Below the pieces are notes generated by a model that made no database searches, had not been told where the DNA came from, and worked only from the letters and a program-made list of their open reading frames with translations. Position numbers and translations under genes: made by a program. A stretch of DNA of 64,000 bases from Persicirhabdus sediminis. Its GTDB lineage: Bacteria; Verrucomicrobiota; Verrucomicrobiia; Verrucomicrobiales; Akkermansiaceae. The stretch lies in contig NZ_JAENIM010000021.1 of the NCBI RefSeq assembly GCF_016595495.1, positions 62,001 through 126,000 of the forward strand, in the 5' to 3' direction. This document shows positions 46,229 to 55,991 of this stretch, one piece after another (within the stretch, counting starts at the first letter, position 1; the number at the start of each line of letters is the position of its first letter).

Positions 46229-48787
46229 ATGAACAATACCTTAGCAATAGAAAAAATCGCCCACATTGGTCGGACCAACTGGCCCGGTATCATTACGGCT
46301 ATCGCCATTCTAATCATCTCCTTAGCTTCCCAACTACAAGCAACTCCATTGCGCACGGAATCTAACTTCGATGATGGTTGGAGCTTCGCCAGATTTGGCA
46401 AGATGCCCGGAGGCGAAGTACTAGCTGAACCCAAAGGCATTGAGAAAAATGAGTTCAATACCAATGACTGGCGAGCGGTAAAGATCCCACATGACTGGGC
46501 CATTGAAGGACCATTTGATGCCAAGCTAGCTAACGAAACAGGCAAACTCCCATACGCTGGCATAGGCTGGTATAAAAAAGATTTCACCATGCCTGCAGAG
46601 GCAAAAGATCAACGCCACTTCATCCATTTCGATGGAGCAATGAGCCACGCTCAGGTCTATGTAAATGGCAGCAAAGTGGGCGAATGGGTATTCGGATACA
46701 ATGCATTCCGCTTTGAAATGACTGACCAGCTCAACTACGGCGGCAGCAACACCGTCGCAGTTAGACTAGACAACCCCGATCAGTCATCACGCTGGTATCC
46801 GGGAGCTGGTATCTACCGACACATCACCCTAATCAGCACCCAGCCAGTTCACCTTACACAATGGTCTACCTTCATACGCAATAAAGAGGTGAACCAAAAT
46901 GAAGCCACCATGCAGTTAAGCTCACAGGTGGTAAATCAGAGCGAAACCAGCGCTAACACCTCATTAGAATATCAAGTTCTGTTCGACGGCAAAGTCGTTC
47001 AAGACGGTAAACTGGCCAGTCAATCCATCGCCGCTGGTAAATCCGCCAGCTTTGAAACACAGATCCAGCTGGCGAAACCACAGCTATGGAGTCCTGAAAA
47101 ACCATCACTCTATCAACTTCGCGTAACTGTAAAATCAGCCGATGTGGCAGTGGATCAGAAAGATTTCACCTTTGGCGTTAGAGATGCCAAATTCACCGTT
47201 AAAGATGGCTTTCACCTCAATGGCCAGCGCGTGCAACTCAATGGTGTCTGTATGCACCACGACCTTGGGCCATTAGGCGCAGCTACTAATCGAGCAGCAA
47301 TCGCTAGGCAAATACGCCTGCTCAAAGAAATGGGTAGCAATGCCATCCGCTTCAGCCACAACCCACCTAGCAAAGACTACCTAGAACTCTGCGATGAGAT
47401 GGGCATGTTAGCTATCGATGAGTCATTTGACTGTTGGAGAAAAGGCAAAAAGCGTAACGACTACGGCAAACATTTCGACGAGTGGCACGAGCGTGATATT
47501 CGTGCTTGGGTTCGCCGCGACCGCAACCATCCATGTATTATCGCATGGAGTACCGGCAACGAAATTCTCGAATTCAAAACTGGCGGCGAAGGTATTGAAA
47601 TTAGCAATCGCCTTACAGAAATCGTTAGATCCGAAGATGACACTCGCCCTGTCACTAATGGAGTTAGTCGCTGGCAAGCCGTAGAAAACGGCATGGGAGC
47701 TACCCTCGAAGTCTTTGGTATCAACTACCATCACGTCAAATATGACATCGGCCTAAAAGCCTTCCCCGACACCCCCTTCTACGCCAGTGAAACCTCATCC
47801 ACATTCAGTTCGCGTGGCGTCTACACATTCCCTCCTAACGTAAAAAACAAAAAAGCCGGTCTCACTAAAGACTTCCATGTTAGTTCCTACGACTACAGCG
47901 CGCCACACTGGGGCGCTCCCGTTGACCAAGTCTTCCTACGTCTCGATAAATACCCTAGCTTTGCAGGTGAATTTGTGTGGACTGGCTTCGACTACATTGG
48001 CGAACCTACGCCATTCAACAAGGACCCAACAAATGCGCTCAACTTCGATACCGAGAAGGAAAAAGACGCCTATCGTGAATTCATGAAACAGAGCGGTGGC
48101 GCTCCATCTCGCTCATCATACTTTGGCATTATCGACCTCTGCGGGTTCCCGAAAGATAGATTCTACCTCTACCGCAGCCGCTGGATGCCTAATGAGCCAA
48201 CACTACACATTTTACCTCATTGGACATGGCCTGATAGAGTAGGAAAAGAAACCCCTATTCACGTCTATACCAATGCTGACGAGGTCGAGCTGTTTGTCAA
48301 CGGCGAGTCCAAAGGCAGACAAAAACGCCAGCCATCTAGCTATCGTCTTGTTTGGAATGATGTGGCCTATCAGCCAGGTGAAGTTTACGCCATCGCTTAT
48401 AAAGATGGCCAAGAGTGGCAGCGGTGCACGGTCAAAACCGCCAGCGACGCAAGCAAGATTGAACTCTCAAGTGACCGCAAATCAATCGCTGCAGACGGCT
48501 ACGACCTCGCATTCATCACCGTCTCTATCAAAGATAAATCTGGCATCACCGTGCCGCGCAGCATGAATGAGGTAAACTTCTCTATCGAAGGTGATGGAGA
48601 AATTGTTGCTGTGGGTAATGGCGACCAAACTAGCCATGAGCCATTTCAAGCTAGCAAACGCAAAGCATTTAATGGTCTGTGCCTCGCTATCGTTAGAATC
48701 AACAAAGGAGCTACCAAGCCAATCACTCTGAAAGCGACTAGCTCTGGACTACAGGCAGCTGAAATCACTATCAGCCCGTCTAAATAA
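46229..48787 (+). CDS. Glycoside hydrolase family 2 (beta-galactosidase-like)
   Basis: An 852-residue protein with an N-terminal hydrophobic export segment (AIAILIISLASQLQA). The GH2 jelly-roll domain follows (DWRAVKIPHDWAIEGPF), then the Ig-like domain and the TIM barrel. The acid/base Glu lies in IIAWSTGNEILE (about residue 444) and the likely nucleophile Glu in FYASETSS (about 520). The C-terminal part has an extra beta-sandwich domain. Most related enzymes are exo-beta-galactosidases, but beta-glucuronidase or mannosidase activity is possible. Partner of the divergent sulfatase. Confidence 0.93.
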   Translation: MNNTLAIEKIAHIGRTNWPGIITAIAILIISLASQLQATPLRTESNFDDGWSFARFGKMPGGEVLAEPKGIEKNEFNTNDWRAVKIPHDWAIEGPFDAKLANETGKLPYAGIGWYKKDFTMPAEAKDQRHFIHFDGAMSHAQVYVNGSKVGEWVFGYNAFRFEMTDQLNYGGSNTVAVRLDNPDQSSRWYPGAGIYRHITLISTQPVHLTQWSTFIRNKEVNQNEATMQLSSQVVNQSETSANTSLEYQVLFDGKVVQDGKLASQSIAAGKSASFETQIQLAKPQLWSPEKPSLYQLRVTVKSADVAVDQKDFTFGVRDAKFTVKDGFHLNGQRVQLNGVCMHHDLGPLGAATNRAAIARQIRLLKEMGSNAIRFSHNPPSKDYLELCDEMGMLAIDESFDCWRKGKKRNDYGKHFDEWHERDIRAWVRRDRNHPCIIAWSTGNEILEFKTGGEGIEISNRLTEIVRSEDDTRPVTNGVSRWQAVENGMGATLEVFGINYHHVKYDIGLKAFPDTPFYASETSSTFSSRGVYTFPPNVKNKKAGLTKDFHVSSYDYSAPHWGAPVDQVFLRLDKYPSFAGEFVWTGFDYIGEPTPFNKDPTNALNFDTEKEKDAYREFMKQSGGAPSRSSYFGIIDLCGFPKDRFYLYRSRWMPNEPTLHILPHWTWPDRVGKETPIHVYTNADEVELFVNGESKGRQKRQPSSYRLVWNDVAYQPGEVYAIAYKDGQEWQRCTVKTASDASKIELSSDRKSIAADGYDLAFITVSIKDKSGITVPRSMNEVNFSIEGDGEIVAVGNGDQTSHEPFQASKRKAFNGLCLAIVRINKGATKPITLKATSSGLQAAEITISPSK

Positions 48788-48808
48788 TTCCTTTCAAATA
48801 GAATACCA

Positions 48809-48845
48809 ACGCTCCGTGCTGCACTTCAGTACGGAGCGTTTTTTG
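48809..48845 (+). terminator. GH2 terminator
   Basis: A 10-bp stem (AACGCTCCGT/ACGGAGCGTT) with a 12-nt loop is followed by TTTTTG, about 20 nt after the stop. Confidence 0.9.
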
Positions 48846-48923
48846 TTACTTCATCCTCCCGCTAGCTAGTATTGATATAATCAATACTGCGAAAAAAACT
48901 ATCAATTACCACCCCGGTGAAAT

Positions 48924-49787
48924 GTGAGGCACGGTGTAGGCATGACACTCATGCCCTACATCATGATCACCGCAGCCGTGATGTTTCTCATCGAACGTCT
49001 CTGGCCAGCCAATGCTCTCCCTAAAGTTCCTAACTGGTGGCCCAGAGTTCTTTTACTGAATCTAGTGCAAGCCGCTGTTGTCTGGCTAGCAGGAGTTAGC
49101 TGGGACCAATGGATGCGCCCGCTGGCACTCTTATCTAGCCACCAACTTGCACTCTGGCAGCAGGTGTTGATTGGTTACCTCACCATTACCTTTGTTTATT
49201 ATTTCTGGCACCGGCTGCGCCATGAATCGAAGTTTTTCTGGCGCCTCTGCCATCAACTGCACCACTCACCACGGCGCATGGAAATCCTCATGTCCTTCTA
49301 CAAGCACCCCGTAGAAATTACCATCAACGGGATTCTGAGTTCAGCCATCATGTTCCCTCTGCTAGGCCTATCACCTCAAGCGGCTGTACTCACCAGCCTA
49401 GCAACAGGCATCGCCGAACTCTTCTATCACTGGAACATCAAAACCCCACGCTGGTTCGGCTATCTATTCCAGCGCCCAGAGTCCCACCGCGTCCATCATC
49501 AATACCTCCACCATACGCAGAACTACTCTGACATCCCTCTTTGGGACATGCTCTTTGGCACATTCAAAAACCCTAGCAAAAAGGTAACTCAATGCGGTTT
49601 TGACGACTGGCGTGAAGATAGATTTGACGACATGTTAGCTGGTCGCGATGTGCACGCAGCTGGAAGCAAACAACTCTCACCCATGCACCTGCTCCCCAGC
49701 TGCATTGGCTGCTCGAAACGTTGGGCCTGCTGGCAATCACGCCAGCTACAGCACCCGGATTCAAATTCTAACTCATCAGAATCATGA
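48924..49787 (+). CDS. Sterol desaturase / fatty acid hydroxylase superfamily protein
   Basis: A 287-residue membrane di-iron enzyme. The His boxes are WHRLRHE, LCHQLHHS and HRVHHQYLHH, and four to five hydrophobic segments surround them. The family hydroxylates or desaturates lipids. The start is GTG 48924 or ATG 48942; neither has a strong ribosome site. Its stop overlaps the next gene's ATG (ATGA), so three genes are coupled. The C-terminus after the last His box is unusually Cys-rich and polar (CIGCSKRWACW). Confidence 0.85.
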   Translation: MRHGVGMTLMPYIMITAAVMFLIERLWPANALPKVPNWWPRVLLLNLVQAAVVWLAGVSWDQWMRPLALLSSHQLALWQQVLIGYLTITFVYYFWHRLRHESKFFWRLCHQLHHSPRRMEILMSFYKHPVEITINGILSSAIMFPLLGLSPQAAVLTSLATGIAELFYHWNIKTPRWFGYLFQRPESHRVHHQYLHHTQNYSDIPLWDMLFGTFKNPSKKVTQCGFDDWREDRFDDMLAGRDVHAAGSKQLSPMHLLPSCIGCSKRWACWQSRQLQHPDSNSNSSES

Positions 49788-50269
49788 AGCTCATCACTCG
49801 TCAGAATCTACTCGCTCTATCAATCCTACCGCTAGCCAGCTTGGCCATGCTCGGAGAAATCATCCAGCTGCCGAAACTCAAAGCGCTCGGGCTTGCGAGC
49901 GGCATCGCCCCATTCACCAAAGTCTTTTGTACAGCTAACGACCAAGCCACAGGTGAAAGCTATGAAAGCTTCAACCTGCAATTCCAAATCCACTATACCA
50001 CTGCCGACCAGCTAGATCACACACTCACCCTAAGCCCAACAGAGTCTGAAAAAATCCATGGCCCTTACAACCGCCGCAATGTCTATGGTGCCACACTCGC
50101 CTATGCGCCAGCCATGACGGCGGCGCAGCGCGATCAGTTTATCCACTACGCACTTGTCCATCCTGGCCAGCTGGCACGTGAGTTAGACATTCCAGCTAAC
50201 GCAAAAATCAACGCGGTAACGATAACTAGCCACGACAACGAAAAATCATGGAAGTATAGCAACTTCTAA
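49784..50269 (+). CDS. Exported or anchored protein of unknown function
   Basis: A 161-residue protein with an N-terminal hydrophobic segment (LLALSILPLASLAML). The body includes FNLQFQIHYTTADQL and FIHYALVHPGQLAREL. No family recognised. It overlaps the hydroxylase gene by 4 nt and precedes the HTTM/DCC gene by 13 nt, so it is part of the same operon and may assist them. Confidence 0.75.
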   Translation: MKLITRQNLLALSILPLASLAMLGEIIQLPKLKALGLASGIAPFTKVFCTANDQATGESYESFNLQFQIHYTTADQLDHTLTLSPTESEKIHGPYNRRNVYGATLAYAPAMTAAQRDQFIHYALVHPGQLARELDIPANAKINAVTITSHDNEKSWKYSNF

Positions 50270-50282
50270 CTCTCCAGCCGCC

Positions 50283-51554
50283 ATGTCCGTACTCACCCAA
50301 AAAGCTCGCTACAGCGAACGCCAATTCACCACCTTTCGCATCCTCCTCGGCGTTTACCTCATCATTCATTTTCTCGCTCTCGTTCCCTATGCAGCCGAAC
50401 TTTTCAGCGACAGCGGGATTCTATCAGACCTCACATTAAACCCATTCTCAGCTAGCTGGCCTAACCCACTATTTTGCTGGCGATCACCTGCAGCAGCCAG
50501 CTCGCTGATTATCATTGCCGCTCTAGCAGCGGTAAAACTTAGCTGTGGATGGCATCGCAAACTCAGCGCGGTCATCCTCATATTCATCTGGTCGTGTCTA
50601 TTCACCGCCAATCCATTCATTGCCAACCCAAGCCTCGGGTACATCGGCTTATTATTAGCTCTAACTTTATGCATTCCAGCTGGCGAAAAAATCACCCCGT
50701 CGGCGAAATCCAGCTGGTACATGCCAGCGATGGTACCATGGGTAGCTTGGGCGATGATGGCTATCGGTTACAGTTTTTCTGGCTGGCTGAAACTCTCCAG
50801 CCCGAGCTGGCTTAGCGGCGACGCGCTCGCCCAAGTCTTAGAAAACCCACTCGCTCGCCCTAATACTCTGCGCTCGCTTCTTCTATCACTACCTGCTGAA
50901 ATTCTAAAACTAGCCACATGGCTCACCCTAGCAGCTGAGATCTTATTCCTACCGCTTTGTTTAAGTAAAAAATCACGTCCATGGATTTGGCTAACAATGA
51001 CGCTAATGCACATTGGCATTGTGTTTGTTATCGACTTCGCCGACCTTAGCTGCGGCATGTTATTGCTTCACCTATTCACATTTCAGACATCTTGGCTGCC
51101 CGCTCGCAAGCCAGTTGGTGACGCACGCCACATACTCTTCATTGATGGCGAATGCCTATTCTGCCAAGGCAGTGGGAAATTCCTCACAAAGTTAGACAGG
51201 CAAGCAGTCCTTCACTTTGCCCCACTACAGGGAGAAACTGCTAGCCAGTTACTCAATGATGAGCAACGGCAGCTAGTTGATGCTAACAACCATGCCAGCG
51301 GCGCCGCCATATTGATAGAAAATGCCCAGCTGAATGGTGATGACACCTCCGCCCGCACTTGGTCTGGCCATCTCGCCGTGCTGCGCTCACTCTATCTAGT
51401 TGGCAGTTTGCCCTCCTTAGTCTGGCTGCTGCACTACCTACCAGCCAGCTGGCTCAGCGCCGTCTACCGAGCCATTGCCCGCCAGCGCTATCGATTTGGT
51501 AGAAACCAGGCGTGTTCATTAGACCGATCCGCCAGCGACCGCTACTTGCCGTGA
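50283..51554 (+). CDS. HTTM domain fused to DCC thiol-oxidoreductase-like (DUF393) domain
   Basis: A 423-residue protein. Residues 1-270 form a multi-pass HTTM region (horizontally transferred transmembrane domain, related to vitamin K-dependent carboxylase). Residues from about 280 form a DUF393 DCC domain with FIDGECLFCQG, a DGxCxxC motif that resembles a thioredoxin-like active site. The C-terminal AIARQRYRFGR is also typical of DCC proteins. The fusion is known in bacteria but unassigned; a membrane redox role is an inference. Third gene of the hydroxylase operon. Confidence 0.85.
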   Translation: MSVLTQKARYSERQFTTFRILLGVYLIIHFLALVPYAAELFSDSGILSDLTLNPFSASWPNPLFCWRSPAAASSLIIIAALAAVKLSCGWHRKLSAVILIFIWSCLFTANPFIANPSLGYIGLLLALTLCIPAGEKITPSAKSSWYMPAMVPWVAWAMMAIGYSFSGWLKLSSPSWLSGDALAQVLENPLARPNTLRSLLLSLPAEILKLATWLTLAAEILFLPLCLSKKSRPWIWLTMTLMHIGIVFVIDFADLSCGMLLLHLFTFQTSWLPARKPVGDARHILFIDGECLFCQGSGKFLTKLDRQAVLHFAPLQGETASQLLNDEQRQLVDANNHASGAAILIENAQLNGDDTSARTWSGHLAVLRSLYLVGSLPSLVWLLHYLPASWLSAVYRAIARQRYRFGRNQACSLDRSASDRYLP

Positions 51555-51652
51555 TTCCAGCTGACGCGATTAAACGGGGAAAATCACAAATCTCACGCAT
51601 ACATCGCTAAAAAGTCATTGGATTTTGCCAAAAGCTGCGCCATATACACCAC

Positions 51653-53482
51653 ATGCCTGAGCACAAACCAGAGCGGAAGAAGCGCAAACTCAATCTAAAA
51701 CAAGCCTTTGGGCTTTATAGTTACTTGGGTAAATACAAGATGATCTTCATTCCGTCATGTATCGCCTTGTTTCTTACAGCTGGGCTCGCGCTGGCATTTC
51801 CGTATTTTCTTACCCAACTGGTAGGTGATCCTATGGACGCAGCTCGCAGCGGTAATATCGATGCGGAGAAAATTGCTAGCAACATCGACCGCGTTGTCAT
51901 CATGCTTTTGGGCACACTAGCACTGCAGGCGTTCATCTCCTACTGGCGAGTTAGAGGTTTTATCAAAGTCAGCGAAAGCGCGCTCAACGACATCCGTCAG
52001 GCGCTATTTGGCCACATGGTTCGCCTGCCCATGCCGTACTTTTTGGAAAAACGTCCCGGTGAAGTTAGTAGCCGCTACGCCGCAGACCTTGGAGTCTTGC
52101 GCGATACCCTACTCACCACTGTGCCACAGTGCGCACGCACCTCAGTCACTCTAATTGGCGGCATTGTTTTCATCTTCATCGCCTCACCTAAACTGGCTAC
52201 CATCATGATCACCACCATGCCCGTGGTCATCCTCATGGTCGCTATCTTTGGCCGCAAAATCCGCAAATTCTCACGCGATGCCCAAGACACTCTAGCTGAT
52301 AGTAACATCGTCGTGGAAGAAAGCATTCAGGGCATCTCAGACGTCAAAGCATTCACTAACGAAGACTACGAAGAAGATCGCTACCGCAGCACACTAAGCA
52401 AGGTGCTAGATGTCACCCTGCGTGGCGCAAAAGCTCGTGCCTCATTCATCAGCTTTATCATTTTTGTCCTGCTAGGCACCATCGCCGGTGTAGCTTGGGT
52501 AGGCGCTCACATGCTTGCTAGAGGAGAAATTTCAGGTGAAAACTTTGCCATGTTTGTGCTCTTCTCCATCTTCGTAGGCGCGTCTCTGAGCTCGTTTCCT
52601 GAGATCATCAGCCAGCTACAAAAAACCGCTGGTGCCACCGAGCGCATTCAAGAAATCCTTGGTGAAACCTTGGAAGAAGAGCCTAGCTCAGGAAGACCAC
52701 AGCTGCTAGATAGCGGCGAAGTGGAGCTGCGCAATGTTGGCTTCCACTACCCGTCACGCGCCGATGTTCGAGTGCTCAATGATGTTTCATTCATTGCCAA
52801 GCCAGGTGAGCGCATTGCTCTGGTTGGGCCTAGTGGCGCTGGTAAATCGACTGTCTTTTCATTGCTCTTAGGATTCTATCAGGCGCAGCAAGGTGACATT
52901 TTCTTCGACGGCAAAAGCTTCAAAGACCTCTCACTAGCGGACACTCGTAGCTCTATGGGTTTGGTGCCACAGGAAGTACTATTATTTGGCGGCTCCATCC
53001 TTGAGAACATTGGCTACGGGCGCCCCGGCGCTAGCAAAGAGGAAATCATCACCGCTGCCAAACAAGCTAACGCGCACGAGTTCATTGCCAATTTCCCTGA
53101 AGCTTATGAAACCACCGTGGGCCCACGTGGCATCAAGCTCTCTGGCGGTCAGCGCCAGCGCATTGCTATCGCTAGAGCGATTCTAGCCAATCCTAAAATC
53201 CTCCTGCTAGATGAAGCAACCAGCGCGCTGGATACGGCTAGCGAGAAGCTGGTACAAGAAGCGCTCAGCCACCTGATGCACGGTCGTACCTCACTGATCA
53301 TTGCTCACCGACTGAGCACTGTGCGCGACGCCGACCGTATCCTTGTACTGCAGAATGGCCACATTGTGGAAAGCGGCACTCACGACGAGTTGATGCTCAG
53401 AGATGGCGCCTATCGCATTCTGGTAGAAACTCAGCTAGAAAGCACGAGCACGCTTGCCGATAGCCAGCCAGCTGAGGTATAG
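51653..53482 (+). CDS. ABC exporter, permease-ATPase fusion (MsbA/BmrA-type)
   Basis: A 609-residue type IV ABC half-transporter. Six membrane segments span about residues 30-320, and the ATPase domain follows. The Walker A is GPSGAGKST, the signature LSGGQRQR, Walker B ILLLDEATSALD and the H-loop IIAHRLS. It works as a homodimer. The substrate could be lipid A, another lipid or a drug; MsbA itself cannot be proven. The following gene starts 7 nt downstream. Confidence 0.93.
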   Translation: MPEHKPERKKRKLNLKQAFGLYSYLGKYKMIFIPSCIALFLTAGLALAFPYFLTQLVGDPMDAARSGNIDAEKIASNIDRVVIMLLGTLALQAFISYWRVRGFIKVSESALNDIRQALFGHMVRLPMPYFLEKRPGEVSSRYAADLGVLRDTLLTTVPQCARTSVTLIGGIVFIFIASPKLATIMITTMPVVILMVAIFGRKIRKFSRDAQDTLADSNIVVEESIQGISDVKAFTNEDYEEDRYRSTLSKVLDVTLRGAKARASFISFIIFVLLGTIAGVAWVGAHMLARGEISGENFAMFVLFSIFVGASLSSFPEIISQLQKTAGATERIQEILGETLEEEPSSGRPQLLDSGEVELRNVGFHYPSRADVRVLNDVSFIAKPGERIALVGPSGAGKSTVFSLLLGFYQAQQGDIFFDGKSFKDLSLADTRSSMGLVPQEVLLFGGSILENIGYGRPGASKEEIITAAKQANAHEFIANFPEAYETTVGPRGIKLSGGQRQRIAIARAILANPKILLLDEATSALDTASEKLVQEALSHLMHGRTSLIIAHRLSTVRDADRILVLQNGHIVESGTHDELMLRDGAYRILVETQLESTSTLADSQPAEV

Positions 53483-53489
53483 CTTATCC

Positions 53490-53900
53490 ATGAGATTGAT
53501 TGATAGAATTCCTGGCTACAGTGATAAGTGCATGCGCAAGCATGGTAAATCAGCTTATTACATATCACTTCTATTACCTCTCTTAGGCATTGCGACATTC
53601 TGTATCATCTTCCTACCTCCTTTGAAACAGGCCGATCAATTGCTCTCAGATGAATCAACACGATATGAAGCTCAGCTAGAGATGGTAGATTTGGCCAAAT
53701 CACGGCCACTTTCCGAGAAAGAGGCTGCTGAACTCAAAGCTGGCCTAACAATAGCTCAGGCCTCTGGCAAGTTCATCCTAGAGCTTCTTCCAATATTCTG
53801 CACCTTTGTTATAGCTATATTTATCAGCTTCCTTGCAGCATGCTCGTTACAAGCGAAAATCAACAGCTTGCTAGAGCGGCTCGATGAGGTTAAAGATTGA
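53490..53900 (+). CDS. Small two-helix membrane protein, unknown
   Basis: About 136 residues with two hydrophobic segments (YYISLLLPLLGIATFCIIFL and FVIAIFISFLAAC), separated by a charged helical stretch. ATG 53490 is chosen because it avoids overlap with the ABC exporter; an in-frame start at 53454 overlaps by 29 bp. No family recognised. It lies between the exporter and the formylglycine-enzyme-like gene, gap 3 nt. Confidence 0.65.
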   Translation: MRLIDRIPGYSDKCMRKHGKSAYYISLLLPLLGIATFCIIFLPPLKQADQLLSDESTRYEAQLEMVDLAKSRPLSEKEAAELKAGLTIAQASGKFILELLPIFCTFVIAIFISFLAACSLQAKINSLLERLDEVKD

Positions 53901-53903
53901 GAG

Positions 53904-54716
53904 ATGAAGTCTCCCACATTACTTCTTTCTCTCATTCTATCAGCTGGACTAAGTGCAGCTGAGAATCCCTTGCTTATCCAGCTAGATCAAGCAGCTGTGC
54001 AGCTGAGTTTTCAAAAAATCCCCGCGGCTACATTTGAAATGGGCAGCCAGCTCGACGAGCTTGAGCGCCAACCAGACGAGCTAGCTCATCGCGTGACTAT
54101 CAGCGCGGATTATTATCTAGCTACTCATGAGCTGACACAGAGCCAGTGGTTCAAGCTGATGGGAACCACGCCGCAGCAGCAGTTTGAGAAATATAACAAA
54201 CGCTGGCCACTGCGAGGCACCGGCGACCAGCACCCGATGTATTTGATCAGCTGGGACGAATGCCAAGAGCTGTGCAAAAAACTTAACCAGCTGGCGGCTG
54301 CGCAACTTCCAGCTGGCTATCAATTCACTCTACCAACAGAAGCTCAGTGGGAGTACGCCGCCAAATCCGGCACGCCTAACTTCTCGCTAGAAATACTTGC
54401 CGAGCTGGCGTGGTTTCGTACCACGAGCAAAAAACAAGTCCATCCGGTAGCCAGCAAAAAACCTAACTTGCATGGTTTATTCGACATGCACGGCAATGTC
54501 TCCGAGTGGTGTTTGGACTGGTACGCCGAGTATCCAGCTGAACCGGTTATTGATCCAGCTGGCCCCGCCAGCGGTGACCGTCGAGTTTGCCGCGGTGGCA
54601 GCTGGTTTGGCAAATGGCAAAATACCCGCCCATCACGCCGCTTCCACGACCCACAGGACCAAGGATTCAGCTCAATGGGCGTGAGGCTGTGCCTGAGCAA
54701 GGCTGGTCAAGAATAA
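53904..54716 (+). CDS. Exported formylglycine-generating-enzyme-fold (SUMF1-like) protein lacking one catalytic Cys
   Basis: A 270-residue protein with a signal peptide (LLLSLILSAGLSAA) and the SUMF1/FGE fold: FEMGSQLDE, LPTEAQWEYAAK, MHGNVSEWCLDWYAEY and RVCRGGSW. In true formylglycine-generating enzymes two nearby Cys follow the GGSW region. Here that segment (GGSWFGKWQNTRPSRRF) has none; only Cys229 before it remains. It is therefore probably a non-canonical SUMF1-like protein, not the maturase of the sulfatase at 44523. Confidence 0.85.
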   Translation: MKSPTLLLSLILSAGLSAAENPLLIQLDQAAVQLSFQKIPAATFEMGSQLDELERQPDELAHRVTISADYYLATHELTQSQWFKLMGTTPQQQFEKYNKRWPLRGTGDQHPMYLISWDECQELCKKLNQLAAAQLPAGYQFTLPTEAQWEYAAKSGTPNFSLEILAELAWFRTTSKKQVHPVASKKPNLHGLFDMHGNVSEWCLDWYAEYPAEPVIDPAGPASGDRRVCRGGSWFGKWQNTRPSRRFHDPQDQGFSSMGVRLCLSKAGQE

Positions 54717-54738
54717 ATAGTTAGGAAAACTCAGCTAG

Positions 54739-55959
54739 CTAGATGCGGTCGATGAACCAATAAAGACCAATGAGGGCGATGCTGGCTGATAGGCCGTCGC
54801 GCAGGTAGTGGAACCAATCGAATTTTCTGAACCAGCCGATGGCTAACAATACGGCAAAGATGATGAATACTTGAGCCAATTCAACACCGATGTTTGCGGC
54901 TAACAAAGGCATAATGATATTACCACCAGAGCCGAGCTTCTCGCCGAGAGCACCAGCAAAGCCGGCACCGTGAATGAGCCCGAAGGTGAAGATCACGCCG
55001 AGGCGGAATTTTGATAACTTCTTCAGCCAGAAATTCTCAACGGCCACAAAGGCAATGCTCAGGGCAATCAATGGTTCGATGATAGATCCAGGTAGGTTGA
55101 TGAAACCGAGCACTGATAGAGCTAGGGTGACGGAATGAGCTAGGGTAAACATCAAGCTCTGAGTGAGCAGCGGGCGCCAAGTGAGCGAGAGCAGCACCAT
55201 GGCGAGGATGAACAGAACGTGGTCAAGCCCCTCTGGCAGGACGTGCTCAAAACCTAAAATCACAAAGCTAACAAACGAGCTGGTTTTGCTAGGCACAATT
55301 GACTCTACCACTTCAGTCTCTTCAGCTGGCTGGCCATCTTCACCTTTTGCCGCAGTAGCGGGCTTGCTCACAACCCGCATCAGCTCTAACGACCCACCGG
55401 GTTTGATATATTCGTAGGCTTCGATTTCACCGTGAATATCGTGCATGGCAACGAGGTATTTGGGATGTTTGCCCTCGTTGATTTTCATCACTAAAGTTCC
55501 CGTTGGCAGTTCCCCATCTACTAAAATTCTGAAGTAGGCGTATCCACCTAGCAACTCGGGGAAATTAGGCGGATCAAAATCAAAATCTGGGTAGCTGGCG
55601 GTCCAATCTAACTTGGTCACTTTATCTCCCTGATGAACTTGCCATTCGATGCATTCACGCAGGTATTTCTCAGCCCCTTCGCGCAGCTCGGCCCATTTTT
55701 CTGGGCTTTGTTCGGCTAACCATTCGCGTGTTGGTTGTGGTGCGTCGACATCGAGTCGCTGAGCTTCGGTGGCATAACCAACATCATAGAGCACCTCAGC
55801 GCGCCAGCTTTTGCCGTCGTGGGTAAAGTCGACGTAGATTTGCTCAACAAGATGTGCGCTCAGGCCAAGAAGGGTGAGCCACCAAATGAAAAAAATGCGC
55901 AATGAGAAATTCACGTGCGCGTTATACGACAGCTTCGCTGATAGACAAGCTGAAAGCAT
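54739..55959 (-). CDS. HupE/UreJ-2 family membrane protein
   Basis: A 406-residue protein. An exported N-terminal domain of about 230 residues is beta-rich. It is followed by a C-terminal polytopic HupE/UreJ domain (LGFEHVLPEGLDHVLFILAM, MFTLAHSVTLAL, GLIHGAGFAGAL). His residues in GxxHVL/DHVLF and LAHS are typical of nickel or other metal transport. No hydrogenase or urease genes lie nearby, so the metal is unknown. The start could be ATG 55959 or GTG 55914. Confidence 0.83.
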   Translation of the reverse strand: MLSACLSAKLSYNAHVNFSLRIFFIWWLTLLGLSAHLVEQIYVDFTHDGKSWRAEVLYDVGYATEAQRLDVDAPQPTREWLAEQSPEKWAELREGAEKYLRECIEWQVHQGDKVTKLDWTASYPDFDFDPPNFPELLGGYAYFRILVDGELPTGTLVMKINEGKHPKYLVAMHDIHGEIEAYEYIKPGGSLELMRVVSKPATAAKGEDGQPAEETEVVESIVPSKTSSFVSFVILGFEHVLPEGLDHVLFILAMVLLSLTWRPLLTQSLMFTLAHSVTLALSVLGFINLPGSIIEPLIALSIAFVAVENFWLKKLSKFRLGVIFTFGLIHGAGFAGALGEKLGSGGNIIMPLLAANIGVELAQVFIIFAVLLAIGWFRKFDWFHYLRDGLSASIALIGLYWFIDRI

Positions 55960-55991
55960 GCCATGTAGTCGCTTGCCCCCACTAACAATCG

